64,000 nt of DNA from Prosopocoilus inquinatus (lineage: Eukaryota > Arthropoda > Insecta > Coleoptera > Lucanidae): the NCBI GenBank assembly GCA_036172665.1, contig CM069873.1:35888001-35952000 (forward strand), written 5' to 3'. The translations under genes were made by a program, and so were the position numbers. This document shows positions 1 to 11,457 of the stretch, one piece after another (the stretch's first letter is position 1; every line of letters begins with the position of its first letter). Under the pieces are notes generated by a model. That model was given only the letters and a program-made list of their open reading frames with translations, was not told the origin of the DNA and made no database searches.

Positions 1-149
1 ATCGATCCTTACTCATCTATCATTTTATTTGACGTTTGGATGGACTCCAGTAACTCTGATGTGAGATACAAAGTTTACGGACGCAGCAGAAGCTGGAAAT
101 AGTTTCAAACGAAACAACACGCATTACCGTTGTTCCTGTGATGTATCTA
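1..149. repeat. Representative monomer (phase reference)
   Basis: This is the first complete unit, taken as 149 bp starting at ATCGAT; the strand choice is arbitrary. The array consensus has about 60 G+C bases in 149 (28 C, 32 G on this strand) and seven CpG sites: in ATCGAT, GACGTT, CTCGG, GACGCA, AACGAA, ACACGT and AGCGTT. Most copies keep a ClaI-type ATCGAT, an overlapping GATC and an AGCT, so ClaI, DpnII or AluI digestion should give a 149-bp ladder. Stops occur in the forward strand at GTAAC, ATGTGAG, ATAGTT, TTTGAAC and TCTAATC. A one-unit advance shifts the frame by two, so long ORFs cannot persist. This particular copy departs from consensus at CATTTTATT, GTTTACGG and AGTTTCAAACG. The length is close to the 147 bp wrapped in a nucleosome core, which is suggestive only. 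Confidence 0.95.
111..136. other. Imperfect dyad (potential hairpin), one per monomer
   Basis: Monomer positions 111-136 read GAAACAAC, then a 10-nt spacer, then GTTGTTCC. AACAAC (113-118) is exactly complementary in reverse to GTTGTT (129-134); 112/135 mismatch and G111-C136 pair. The spacer is ACGYATTASC and holds two of the most variable sites (T/C and G/C), while the arms are mostly kept. The element recurs in nearly all copies. The exceptions are two 141-bp monomers that lose eight bases of the spacer, the 110-bp monomer, copies with AACAAAACG in the left arm, and copies with GTTGGTCC in the right arm. It could be a cruciform or hairpin, or a binding site for a dimeric protein. Function is not shown. 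Confidence 0.6.
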
Positions 150-161
150 ATCGATCCTTAT
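133..161. other. Near-invariant junction core of the monomer
   Basis: The stretch from TTCCTGTGATG through TATCTAATCGATCCTTA, which spans the chosen unit boundary, is the least variable part of the repeat. In most of the 430 copies it is identical. Departures are few and recurrent: CTGTAATG (about 1031, 6238, 14722), TGATATATC (about 4452, 9659, 25152 and later), ATGTATTTAATCG, TAATGGATCC, TAATCGCTCC, TAATCGATTCTTAC and TAATTGATCC. The blocks at monomer positions 11-50 and 60-80 vary far more. Uneven conservation of this kind is known from satellites with protein-binding boxes, for example the CENP-B box of primate alpha satellite. Here binding is only a hypothesis. Confidence 0.6.
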
Positions 162-1192
162 TTATCTATCATGTTATTTGACGTTTCGATGGACTCTAGT
201 AACTCTGATGTGAGATACGAAATTTTTGGACGCAGCAGAAGCTGGAAATAGTTTCAAACGAAACAACACACATTAGCGTTTTTCCTGTGATGTATCTAAT
301 CGATCCTTATTTATCTATGATGTTATTTGACGTTTCGATGGACTCTAGTAACTCTGATGTAAGATACGAAGTTTTTGGGCGCAGCAGGAGCTGGAAATAG
401 TTTTAAACGAAGCAACACGTATTAGCGTTGTTCCTGTGATGTATCTAATCGATCCTTACTCATCTATCATGTTATTTGACGTTTGGATGGACTCCAGTAA
501 CTCTGATGTCAGATACAATGTTCTCGGACGCAGCAGAAGCTGGAAATAGTTTTGAACGAAACAACACGTATTATCGTTGTTCCTGTGATGTATCTAATCG
601 ATCCTTACTTATCTATCATGTTATTTGAAGTTTGGATGGTCTCCAGTAACTCTGATGTGAGATACAAAGTTTTCGGACGCAGCAGAAGCTGGAAATAGTT
701 TTAATCGAAACAACACGCATTAGCGTTGTTCCTGTGATGTATCTAATCGATCCTTACTCATCTATCATGTTATTTGACGTTTGGATGGACTCCAGTAGCT
801 CTGATGTGAGATACAATGTTCTCGGACGCAGCAGATGCTGGAAATAGTTTTGAACGAAACAACACGTATTAGCGTTGTTCCTGTGATGTATCTAATCGAT
901 CCTTACTTAGCTACTATGTTATTTGACGCTTCGATGGACTCCAATAACTCTGATGTGAGATACAAAGTTTTTGGACGCAGCAGGAGCTGGAAATAGTTTT
1001 AAACGAAACAACACGTATTAGCGTTGTTCCTGTAATGTATCTAATCGATCCTTACTCATCTATCATGTTATTTGACGTTTGGATGGACTCCAGTAACTCT
1101 GATGTGAGATACAATGTTCTCGGACGCAGCAGATGCTGGAAATAGTTTTGAACGAAACAACACGTATTAGCGTTGTTCCTGTGATGTATCTA

Positions 1193-1333
1193 ATCGATCC
1201 TTACTCATCTATCATGTTATTTGACGTTTGGATGGACTCCACTAACTCTGATGTGAGATACAAAGTTTTCGGACGCAGCAGAACCTGGAAATAGTTTTAA
1301 ACGAAACAACACGTTGTTCCTGTGATGTATCTA
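1193..1333. repeat. 141-bp monomer with 8-bp deletion in the dyad spacer
   Basis: Here GAAACAACACG runs directly into TTGTTCCTG. Eight bases of the usual ACGTATTAGCG stretch are missing, probably by slippage between the two CG dinucleotides. The dyad spacer is reduced to near zero. The only other copy is 6400-6540, exactly 5207 bp away, inside unit B, so the deletion happened once and was then duplicated. The related monomers with the same CCACTAACTC and AGAACCTGG variants near 20150 and 21940 keep the full spacer, which dates the deletion after those lineages separated. Confidence 0.92.
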
Positions 1334-2525
1334 ATCGATCCTTACTCATCTATCATGTTATTTGGCGTCTCGATGGACTCCAGTAACTCTGATGTGAGAT
1401 ACAAAGTTTTCGGACGCAGCAGAAGCTGGAAATAGTTTTAATCGAAACAACACGCATTAGCGTTGTTCCTGTGATGTATCTAATCGATCCTTACTCATCT
1501 ATCATGTTATTTGACGTTTGGATGGACTCCAGTAGCTCTGATGTGAGATACAATGTTCTCGGACGCAGCAGATGCTGGAAATAGTTTTGAACGAAACAAC
1601 ACGTATTAGCGTTGTTCCTGTGATGTATCTAATCGATCCTTACTCATCTATCATGTTATTTGACGTTTGGATGGACTCCAGTAACTCTGATGTGAGATAA
1701 AAAGTTTTCGGACGCAGCAGAAGCTGGAAATAGTTTTAAACGAAACAACACGCATTACCGTTGTTCCTGTGATGTATCTAATCGATCCTTACTCATCTAT
1801 CATGTTATTTGGCGTCTCGATGGACTCCAGTAACTGTGATGTGAGAGACAAAGGTTTCGGACGCAGCAGAAGCTGGAAATAGTTTTAAACGAAACAACAC
1901 GCATTAGCGTTGTTCCTGTGATGTATCTAATCGATCCTTACTCATCTATCATGTTATTTGACGTTTCGATGGACTCTAGTAACTCTGATGTGAGATATGA
2001 AGTTTTTGGACGCAGCATGAGCTGGAAATAGTTTTAAACGAAACAACACGTATTAGCGTTGTTCCTGTGATGTATCTAATCGTTCCTTATTTATCTATCA
2101 TGTTATTTGACGTTTCGATGCACTCTAGTAACTCTGATGTGAGATACGAAGTTTTTGGACGCAGCATGAGCTGGAAATAGTTTTAAACGAAACAACACGT
2201 ATTAGCGTTGTTCCTGTGATGTATCTAATCGATCCTTATTTATTTATCATGTTATTTGACGTATCGATGGACTCTAGTAAATCTGATGTGAGATACGAAG
2301 TTTTTGGGCGCAGCAGGAGCTGGAAATAGTTTTAAACGAAGCAACACGTATTAGCGTTGTTCCTGTGATGTATCTAATAGATCCTTACTTAGCTACTATG
2401 TTATTTGACGTTTCGATGGACTCCAGTAACTCTAATGTGAGATACGAAATTTTCGGGCGCAGCAGAAGCTGGAAATAGTTTTAAACGAAACAACACGCAT
2501 TAGCGTTGTTCCTGTGATGTATCTA

Positions 2526-3419
2526 ATCGATCCTTACTCATCTATCATGTTATTTGACGTTTCGATGGACTCTAGTAACTCTGGTGTGACATACGAAGTT
2601 TTTGGGCGCAGCAGGAGCTGGAAATAGTTTTAAAAGAAGCAACACGTATTAGCGTTGTTCCTGTGATGTATCTAATCGATCCTTACTTAGCTACTATGTT
2701 ATTTGACGTTTCGATGGACTCCAGTAACTCTAATGTGAGATACGAAATTTTCGGACGCAGCAGAAGCTGGAAATAGTTTTAAAGGAAACAACACGTATTA
2801 GCGTTGTTCCTGTGATGTATCTAATCGATCCTTACTCATCTATCATGTTATTTGACGTTTCGATGGACTCCAGTAACTCTAATGTGAGATACGAAATTTT
2901 CGGGCGCAGCAGAAGCTGGAAATAGTTTTAAACGAAACAACACGCATTAGCGTTGTTCCTGTGATGTATCTAATCGATCCTTACTCATCTATCATGTTAT
3001 TTGACGTTTCGATGGACTCTAGTAACTCTGGTGTGACATACGAAGTTTTTGGGCGCAGCAGGAGCTGGAAATAGTTTTAAAAGAAGCAACACGTATTAGC
3101 GTTGTTCCTGTGATGTATCTAATCGATCCTTACTTAGCTACTATGTTATTTGACGTTTCGATGGACTCCAGTAACTCTAATGTGAGATACGAAATTTTCG
3201 GACGCAGCAGAAGCTGGAAATAGTTTTAAAGGAAACAACACGTATTAGCGTTGTTCCTGTGATGTATCTAATCGATCCTTACTCATCTATCATGTTATTT
3301 GACGTTTAGATGGACTCCAGTAACTCTGATGTCAGATACAAAGTTCTCGGACGCAGCAGAAGCTGGAAATAGTTTTGAACGAAACAACACGTATTATCGT
3401 TGTTCCTGTGATGTATCTA
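2526..3419. repeat. Three-monomer tandem duplication inside unit A (2 x 447 bp)
   Basis: The trio at 2526-2972 is repeated at 2973-3419. In each trio the first monomer has CTGGTGTGACATACG and AAAGAAGC, and the second has CTTAGCTACTATG and TTTTAAAGGAAAC. The third monomer has CTCTAATGTGAG with GGGCGC in the first trio and GACGTTTAGATGG in the second, so the exact boundary is soft. The same doubled trio occurs in unit B at about 7733-8626, so it predates the 35-monomer duplication. Confidence 0.8.
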
Positions 3420-6101
3420 ATCGATCCTTACTTATCTATCATGTTATTTGAAGTTTGGATGGTCTCCAGTAACTCTGATGTGAGATACAAAGTTTTCGGA
3501 CGCAGCAGAAGCTGGAGATAGTTTTAAACGAAACAACACGCATTAGCGTTTTTCCTGTGATGTATCTAATCGATCCTTACTCATCTATCATGTTATTTTT
3601 CGTTTCGATGGACTCCAGTAACTCTGATGTGAGATACAAAGCTTTCGGACGCAGCAGAAGCTGGAAATAGTTTTGAACGAAACAACACGTATTAGCGTTG
3701 TTCCTGTGATGTATCTAATCGATCCTTACTTAGCTACTATGTTATTTGACGCTTCGATGGACTCCAATAACTCTGATGTGAGATACAAAGTTTTCGGACG
3801 CAGCAGAAGCTGGAAATAGTTTTAAACGAAACAACACGCATTAGCGTTGTTCCTGTGATGTATCTAATCGATCCTTACTCATCTATCATTTTATTTGACG
3901 TTTGGATGGACTCCAGTAACTCTGATGTGAGATACAAAGTATACGGACGCAGCAGAAGCTGGAAATAGTTTTAAACGAAACAACACGCATTACCGTTGTT
4001 CCTGTGATGTATCTAATCGATCCTTACTCATCTATCATGTTATTTGGCGTTTCGATGGACTCCAGTAACTCTGATGTGAGATACAAAGTTCTCGGACGCA
4101 GCTGAAGCTAGATATAGTTTTAAACGAAACAACACGCATTAGCGTTGTTCCTGTGATGTATTTAATCGATCCTTACTCATCTATCATGATATTTGACGTT
4201 TGAATGGACTCCAGTAACTCTGATGTGAGATACAAAGTTCTCGGACGCAGCAGAAGCTGGAAATACTTTTAAACGAAACAACACGCATTAGCGTTGTTCC
4301 TGTGATGTATCTAATCGATCCTTACTCATCTATCATTATATTTGACGTTTGGATGGACTACAGTAACTCTGATGTGAGATACAAAGTTTACGGACGCAGC
4401 AGAAGCTGGAAATAGTTTTAAATGAAACAACACGTACTAGCGTTGTTCCTGTGATATATCTAATCGATCCTTACTCATCTATCATGTTATTTGACGTTTG
4501 GATGGACTCCAGTAACTCTGATGTGAGGTACAAAGTTTTCGGACGCAGCAGAAGCTGGAAATAGTTTTAAATGAAACAACACGCATTAGCGTTGTTCCTG
4601 TGATGTATCTAATGGATCCTTACTCATCTATCATGTTATTTGACGTTTCGATGGACTCTAGTAACTCTGATGTCAGATACGAAGTTTTTGGACGCAGCAG
4701 GAGCTGGAAATAGTTTTAAACGAAACAACACGTATTAGCGTTGTTCCTGTGATGTATCTAATCGATCCTTACTCATCTATCATGTTATTTGACGTTTGGA
4801 TGGATTCCAGTAACTCTGATGTGAGATACAAAGTATTCGGACGCAGCAGAAGCTGGAAATAGTTTTAAACGAAACAACACGCATTAGCGTTGTTCCTGTG
4901 ATGTATCTAATCGATCCTTACTCATCTATCATGTTATTTGGCGTTTCGATGGACTCCAGTAACTTTGATGTGAGATACAAAGTTTTCGGACGCAGCAGAA
5001 GCTGGAAATAGTTTTGAACGAAACAACACGTATTAGCGTTGTTCCTGTGATGTATCTAATCGATCCTTACTCATCTATCATGTTATTTGGCGTTTCGATG
5101 GACTCCAGTAACTCTGATGTGAGATACAAAGTTCTCGGACGCAGCTGAAGCTAGAAATAGTTTTGAACGAAACAACACGTATTAGCGTTGTTCCTGTGAT
5201 GTATCTAATCGATCCTTACTTATCTACTATGTTATTTGAAGTTTCGATGAACTCCAGTAACTCTGATGTGAGATACGAAATTTTCGAACGCAGCAGAATC
5301 TGGAAATAGTTTTAAATGAAACAACACGTATTAGCGTTGTTCCTGTGATGTATCTAATCGATCCTTACTTACCTATCATGTTATCTGACGTTTCGATGGA
5401 CTCCAGTAACTCTAATGTGAGATACGAAATTTTCGGGCGCAGCAGAAGCTGGAAATAGTTTTGAACGAAACAACACGTATTAGCGTTGTTCCTGTGATGT
5501 ATCTAATCGATCCTTACTTATCTACTATGTTATTTGAAGTTTCGATGGACTCCAGTAACTCTGATGTGAGATACGAAATTTTCGAACGCAGCAGAATCTG
5601 GAAATAGTTTTAAATGAAACAACACGCATTAGCGTTGTTCCTGTGATGTATCTAATCGATCCTTTCTCATCTATCATGTTATTTGACGTTTCGATGGACT
5701 CTAGTAACTCTGATGTGAGATACGAAGTTTTTGGACGCAGCAGGAGCTGGAAATAGTTTTAAACGAAACAACACGTATTAGCGTTGTTCCTGTGATGTAT
5801 CTAATCGCTCCTTACTTAGCTACTATGTTATTTGACGTTTCGATGGACTCCAGTAACTCTAATGTGAGATACGAAATTTTCGGACGCAGCAGAAGCTGGA
5901 AATAGTTTTAAACGAAACAACACGTATTAGCGTTGTTCCTGTGATGTATCTAATCGATCCTTACTCATCTATCATGTTATTTGACGTTTCGATGGACTCT
6001 AGTAACTCTGATGTAAGATACGAAGTTTTTGGGCGCAGCAGGAGCTGGAAATAGTTTTAAACGAAGCAACACGTATTAGCGTTGTTCCTGTGATGTATCT
6101 A

Positions 6102-9100
6102 ATCGATCCTTACTTAGCTACTATGTTATTTGACGCTTCGATGGACTCCAATAACTCTGATGTGAGATACAAAGTTTTTGGACGCAGCAGGAGCTGGAAA
6201 TAGTTTTAAACGAAACAACACGTATTAGCGTTGTTCCTGTAATGTATCTAATCGATCCTTACTCATCTATCATGTTATTTGACGTTTGGATGGACTCCAG
6301 TAACTCTGATGTGAGATACAATGTTCTCGGACGCAGCAGATGCTGGAAATAGTTTTGAACGAAACAACACGTATTAGCGTTGTTCCTGTGATGTATCTAA
6401 TCGATCCTTACTCATCTATCATGTTATTTGACGTTTGGATGGACTCCACTAACTCTGATGTGAGATACAAAGTTTTCGGACGCAGCAGAACCTGGAAATA
6501 GTTTTAAACGAAACAACACGTTGTTCCTGTGATGTATCTAATCGATCCTTACTCATCTATCATGTTATTTGGCGTCTCGATGGACTCCAGTAACTCTGAT
6601 GTGAGATACAAAGTTTTCGGACGCAGCAGAAGCTGGAAATAGTTTTAATCGAAACAACACGCATTAGCGTTGTTCCTGTGATGTATCTAATCGATCCTTA
6701 CTCATCTATCATGTTATTTGACGTTTGGATGGACTCCAGTAGCTCTGATGTGAGATACAATGTTCTCGGACGCAGCAGATGCTGGAAATAGTTTTGAACG
6801 AAACAACACGTATTAGCGTTGTTCCTGTGATGTATCTAATCGATCCTTACTCATCTATCATGTTATTTGACGTTTGGATGGACTCCAGTAACTCTGATGT
6901 GAGATAAAAAGTTTTCGGACGCAGCAGAAGCTGGAAATAGTTTTAAACGAAACAACACGCATTACCGTTGTTCCTGTGATGTATCTAATCGATCCTTACT
7001 CATCTATCATGTTATTTGGCGTCTCGATGGACTCCAGTAACTGTGATGTGAGAGACAAAGGTTTCGGACGCAGCAGAAGCTGGAAATAGTTTTAAACGAA
7101 ACAACACGCATTAGCGTTGTTCCTGTGATGTATCTAATCGATCCTTACTCATCTATCATGTTATTTGACGTTTCGATGGACTCTAGTAACTCTGATGTGA
7201 GATATGAAGTTTTTGGACGCAGCATGAGCTGGAAATAGTTTTAAACGAAACAACACGTATTAGCGTTGTTCCTGTGATGTATCTAATCGTTCCTTATTTA
7301 TCTATCATGTTATTTGACGTTTCGATGCACTCTAGTAACTCTGATGTGAGATACGAAGTTTTTGGACGCAGCATGAGCTGGAAATAGTTTTAAACGAAAC
7401 AACACGTATTAGCGTTGTTCCTGTGATGTATCTAATCGATCCTTATTTATTTATCATGTTATTTGACGTATCGATGGACTCTAGTAAATCTGATGTGAGA
7501 TACGAAGTTTTTGGGCGCAGCAGGAGCTGGAAATAGTTTTAAACGAAGCAACACGTATTAGCGTTGTTCCTGTGATGTATCTAATAGATCCTTACTTAGC
7601 TACTATGTTATTTGACGTTTCGATGGACTCCAGTAACTCTAATGTGAGATACGAAATTTTCGGGCGCAGCAGAAGCTGGAAATAGTTTTAAACGAAACAA
7701 CACGCATTAGCGTTGTTCCTGTGATGTATCTAATCGATCCTTACTCATCTATCATGTTATTTGACGTTTCGATGGACTCTAGTAACTCTGGTGTGACATA
7801 CGAAGTTTTTGGGCGCAGCAGGAGCTGGAAATAGTTTTAAAAGAAGCAACACGTATTAGCGTTGTTCCTGTGATGTATCTAATCGATCCTTACTTAGCTA
7901 CTATGTTATTTGACGTTTCGATGGACTCCAGTAACTCTAATGTGAGATACGAAATTTTCGGACGCAGCAGAAGCTGGAAATAGTTTTAAAGGAAACAACA
8001 CGTATTAGCGTTGTTCCTGTGATGTATCTAATCGATCCTTACTCATCTATCATGTTATTTGACGTTTCGATGGACTCCAGTAACTCTAATGTGAGATACG
8101 AAATTTTCGGGCGCAGCAGAAGCTGGAAATAGTTTTAAACGAAACAACACGCATTAGCGTTGTTCCTGTGATGTATCTAATCGATCCTTACTCATCTATC
8201 ATGTTATTTGACGTTTCGATGGACTCTAGTAACTCTGGTGTGACATACGAAGTTTTTGGGCGCAGCAGGAGCTGGAAATAGTTTTAAAAGAAGCAACACG
8301 TATTAGCGTTGTTCCTGTGATGTATCTAATCGATCCTTACTTAGCTACTATGTTATTTGACGTTTCGATGGACTCCAGTAACTCTAATGTGAGATACGAA
8401 ATTTTCGGACGCAGCAGAAGCTGGAAATAGTTTTAAAGGAAACAACACGTATTAGCGTTGTTCCTGTGATGTATCTAATCGATCCTTACTCATCTATCAT
8501 GTTATTTGACGTTTAGATGGACTCCAGTAACTCTGATGTCAGATACAAAGTTCTCGGACGCAGCAGAAGCTGGAAATAGTTTTGAACGAAACAACACGTA
8601 TTATCGTTGTTCCTGTGATGTATCTAATCGATCCTTACTTATCTATCATGTTATTTGAAGTTTGGATGGTCTCCAGTAACTCTGATGTGAGATACAAAGT
8701 TTTCGGACGCAGCAGAAGCTGGAGATAGTTTTAAACGAAACAACACGCATTAGCGTTTTTCCTGTGATGTATCTAATCGATCCTTACTCATCTATCATGT
8801 TATTTTTCGTTTCGATGGACTCCAGTAACTCTGATGTGAGATACAAAGCTTTCGGACGCAGCAGAAGCTGGAAATAGTTTTGAACGAAACAACACGTATT
8901 AGCGTTGTTCCTGTGATGTATCTAATCGATCCTTACTTAGCTACTATGTTATTTGACGCTTCGATGGACTCCAATAACTCTGATGTGAGATACAAAGTTT
9001 TCGGACGCAGCAGAAGCTGGAAATAGTTTTAAACGAAACAACACGCATTAGCGTTGTTCCTGTGATGTATCTAATCGATCCTTACTCATCTATCATTTTA

Positions 9101-11308
9101 TTTGACGTTTGGATGGACTCCAGTAACTCTGATGTGAGATACAAAGTATACGGACGCAGCAGAAGCTGGAAATAGTTTTAAACGAAACAACACGCATTAC
9201 CGTTGTTCCTGTGATGTATCTAATCGATCCTTACTCATCTATCATGTTATTTGGCGTTTCGATGGACTCCAGTAACTCTGATGTGAGATACAAAGTTCTC
9301 GGACGCAGCTGAAGCTAGATATAGTTTTAAACGAAACAACACGCATTAGCGTTGTTCCTGTGATGTATTTAATCGATCCTTACTCATCTATCATGATATT
9401 TGACGTTTGAATGGACTCCAGTAACTCTGATGTGAGATACAAAGTTCTCGGACGCAGCAGAAGCTGGAAATACTTTTAAACGAAACAACACGCATTAGCG
9501 TTGTTCCTGTGATGTATCTAATCGATCCTTACTCATCTATCATTATATTTGACGTTTGGATGGACTACAGTAACTCTGATGTGAGATACAAAGTTTACGG
9601 ACGCAGCAGAAGCTGGAAATAGTTTTAAATGAAACAACACGTACTAGCGTTGTTCCTGTGATATATCTAATCGATCCTTACTCATCTATCATGTTATTTG
9701 ACGTTTGGATGGACTCCAGTAACTCTGATGTGAGGTACAAAGTTTTCGGACGCAGCAGAAGCTGGAAATAGTTTTAAATGAAACAACACGCATTAGCGTT
9801 GTTCCTGTGATGTATCTAATGGATCCTTACTCATCTATCATGTTATTTGACGTTTCGATGGACTCTAGTAACTCTGATGTCAGATACGAAGTTTTTGGAC
9901 GCAGCAGGAGCTGGAAATAGTTTTAAACGAAACAACACGTATTAGCGTTGTTCCTGTGATGTATCTAATCGATCCTTACTCATCTATCATGTTATTTGAC
10001 GTTTGGATGGATTCCAGTAACTCTGATGTGAGATACAAAGTATTCGGACGCAGCAGAAGCTGGAAATAGTTTTAAACGAAACAACACGCATTAGCGTTGT
10101 TCCTGTGATGTATCTAATCGATCCTTACTCATCTATCATGTTATTTGGCGTTTCGATGGACTCCAGTAACTTTGATGTGAGATACAAAGTTTTCGGACGC
10201 AGCAGAAGCTGGAAATAGTTTTGAACGAAACAACACGTATTAGCGTTGTTCCTGTGATGTATCTAATCGATCCTTACTCATCTATCATGTTATTTGGCGT
10301 TTCGATGGACTCCAGTAACTCTGATGTGAGATACAAAGTTCTCGGACGCAGCTGAAGCTAGAAATAGTTTTGAACGAAACAACACGTATTAGCGTTGTTC
10401 CTGTGATGTATCTAATCGATCCTTACTTATCTACTATGTTATTTGAAGTTTCGATGAACTCCAGTAACTCTGATGTGAGATACGAAATTTTCGAACGCAG
10501 CAGAATCTGGAAATAGTTTTAAATGAAACAACACGTATTAGCGTTGTTCCTGTGATGTATCTAATCGATCCTTACTTACCTATCATGTTATCTGACGTTT
10601 CGATGGACTCCAGTAACTCTAATGTGAGATACGAAATTTTCGGGCGCAGCAGAAGCTGGAAATAGTTTTGAACGAAACAACACGTATTAGCGTTGTTCCT
10701 GTGATGTATCTAATCGATCCTTACTTATCTACTATGTTATTTGAAGTTTCGATGGACTCCAGTAACTCTGATGTGAGATACGAAATTTTCGAACGCAGCA
10801 GAATCTGGAAATAGTTTTAAATGAAACAACACGCATTAGCGTTGTTCCTGTGATGTATCTAATCGATCCTTTCTCATCTATCATGTTATTTGACGTTTCG
10901 ATGGACTCTAGTAACTCTGATGTGAGATACGAAGTTTTTGGACGCAGCAGGAGCTGGAAATAGTTTTAAACGAAACAACACGTATTAGCGTTGTTCCTGT
11001 GATGTATCTAATCGCTCCTTACTTAGCTACTATGTTATTTGACGTTTCGATGGACTCCAGTAACTCTAATGTGAGATACGAAATTTTCGGACGCAGCAGA
11101 AGCTGGAAATAGTTTTAAACGAAACAACACGTATTAGCGTTGTTCCTGTGATGTATCTAATCGATCCTTACTCATCTATCATGTTATTTGACGTTTCGAT
11201 GGACTCTAGTAACTCTGATGTGAGATACGAAGTTTTTGGACGCAGCAGGAGCTGGAAATAGTTTTAAACGAAACAACACGTATTAGCGTTGTTCCTGTGA
11301 TGTATCTA
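6102..11308. repeat. Higher-order unit B, 35 monomers, near-identical to unit A
   Basis: Second tandem copy of the 35-monomer block, at offset +5207. At every diagnostic site I compared up to about 11160 it matches unit A, including the 8-bp deletion (monomer 6400-6540), the AAAAAG variant and the ATTTTTCG variant. The last monomer (11160-11308) differs: it has GATGTGAG instead of GATGTAAG, GGACGC instead of GGGCGC, and ACGAAAC instead of ACGAAGC. The true matching stretch is thus about 34 monomers, about 5.06 kb. Such low divergence means either a very recent duplication by unequal crossing over or sister-strand exchange, or an assembly duplication. Confidence 0.9.
6400..6540. repeat. 141-bp monomer, second copy of the 8-bp deletion
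   Basis: The same deletion, with the same accompanying variants (CCACTAACTC, AGAACCTGG), as in the monomer at 1193-1333. It serves as the clearest single marker that 6102-11308 is a copy of 895-6101. Confidence 0.92.
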
Positions 11309-11457
11309 ATCGCTCCTTACTTAGCTACTATGTTATTTGACGTTTCGATGGACTCCAGTAACTCTAATGTGAGATACGAAATTTTCGGACGCAGCAGAAG
11401 CTGGAAATAGTTTTAAACGAAACAACACGTATTAGCGTTGTTCCTGTGATGTATCTA
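10862..11457. repeat. Two-monomer duplication (2 x 298 bp)
   Basis: The pair at 10862-11159 is followed by the very similar pair 11160-11457. In each pair the first monomer has GACTCTAGTAAC, ACGAAGTTTTTGG and AGGAGCTGG, and the second starts ATCGCTCCTTACTTAGC. The first pair is distinguished by CCTTTCTC. It lies at the downstream limit of unit B and may mark the exchange point. Confidence 0.75.

Larger units (their letters stand above)
1..894. repeat. Array left edge, six monomers
   Basis: These are six 149-bp monomers before the first large duplication. Monomer 3 (299-447) carries GATGTAAGATACGAAG, GGGCGCAGCAGGAG and ACGAAGCAAC. The monomer at 5953-6101, the last one of the first 35-monomer unit, carries the same set. 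This suggests that the exchange which produced the 5.2-kb unit also involved sequence at or beyond the left edge of the window. No array boundary and no non-satellite base is visible. Confidence 0.9.
895..6101. repeat. Higher-order unit A, 35 monomers (5207 bp)
   Basis: First copy of a 35-monomer block that is repeated immediately downstream. It is defined by an ordered series of private variants, each recurring exactly 5207 bp later. These include TGTAATG (1031), an 8-bp deletion (monomer 1193-1333), GAGATAAAAAG (about 1693), AACTGTGATG with GAGAGACAAAGG (about 1835), GTAAATCTG (about 2277), GGTGTGACAT (about 2583), GACGTTTAGATGG (about 3301), ATTTTTCG (about 3594), CATTTTATT (about 3887), GCTGAAGCTAGATATAG (about 4099), GGATTCCAG (about 4802) and TTGATGAACTCC-type changes near 5225. 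The length equals 35 x 149 minus 8. Within it, 2526-3419 contains its own three-monomer duplication. The unit shows that whole multi-kilobase blocks, not only single monomers, are being copied. Confidence 0.9.

Noticed and set aside
64..78. Short hairpin GAGA-TCTC in monomers with AAAGTTCTCGG
   Set aside because: Only four base pairs, and lost in the common TTTTCGG and TTTTTGG subfamilies, so it is likely coincidental.
98..114. CENP-B-box-like sequence on the minus strand (TTTCGTT followed by AAAAC)
   Set aside because: It has the TTCG half and a central A, about 11 of 17 positions matching the mammalian box. It lacks the CGGG half that is part of the essential core. The match is too weak to call a CENP-B site.
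56..136. Possible hammerhead ribozyme (CTGATG at 56-61, GAAA at 111-114, GTT before position 135)
   Set aside because: The core needs CTGANGA but the copy has CTGATGT. No stem II can be formed between position 63 and C110, and the flanks do not pair as stem I. The dyad alone is not enough to call a ribozyme.
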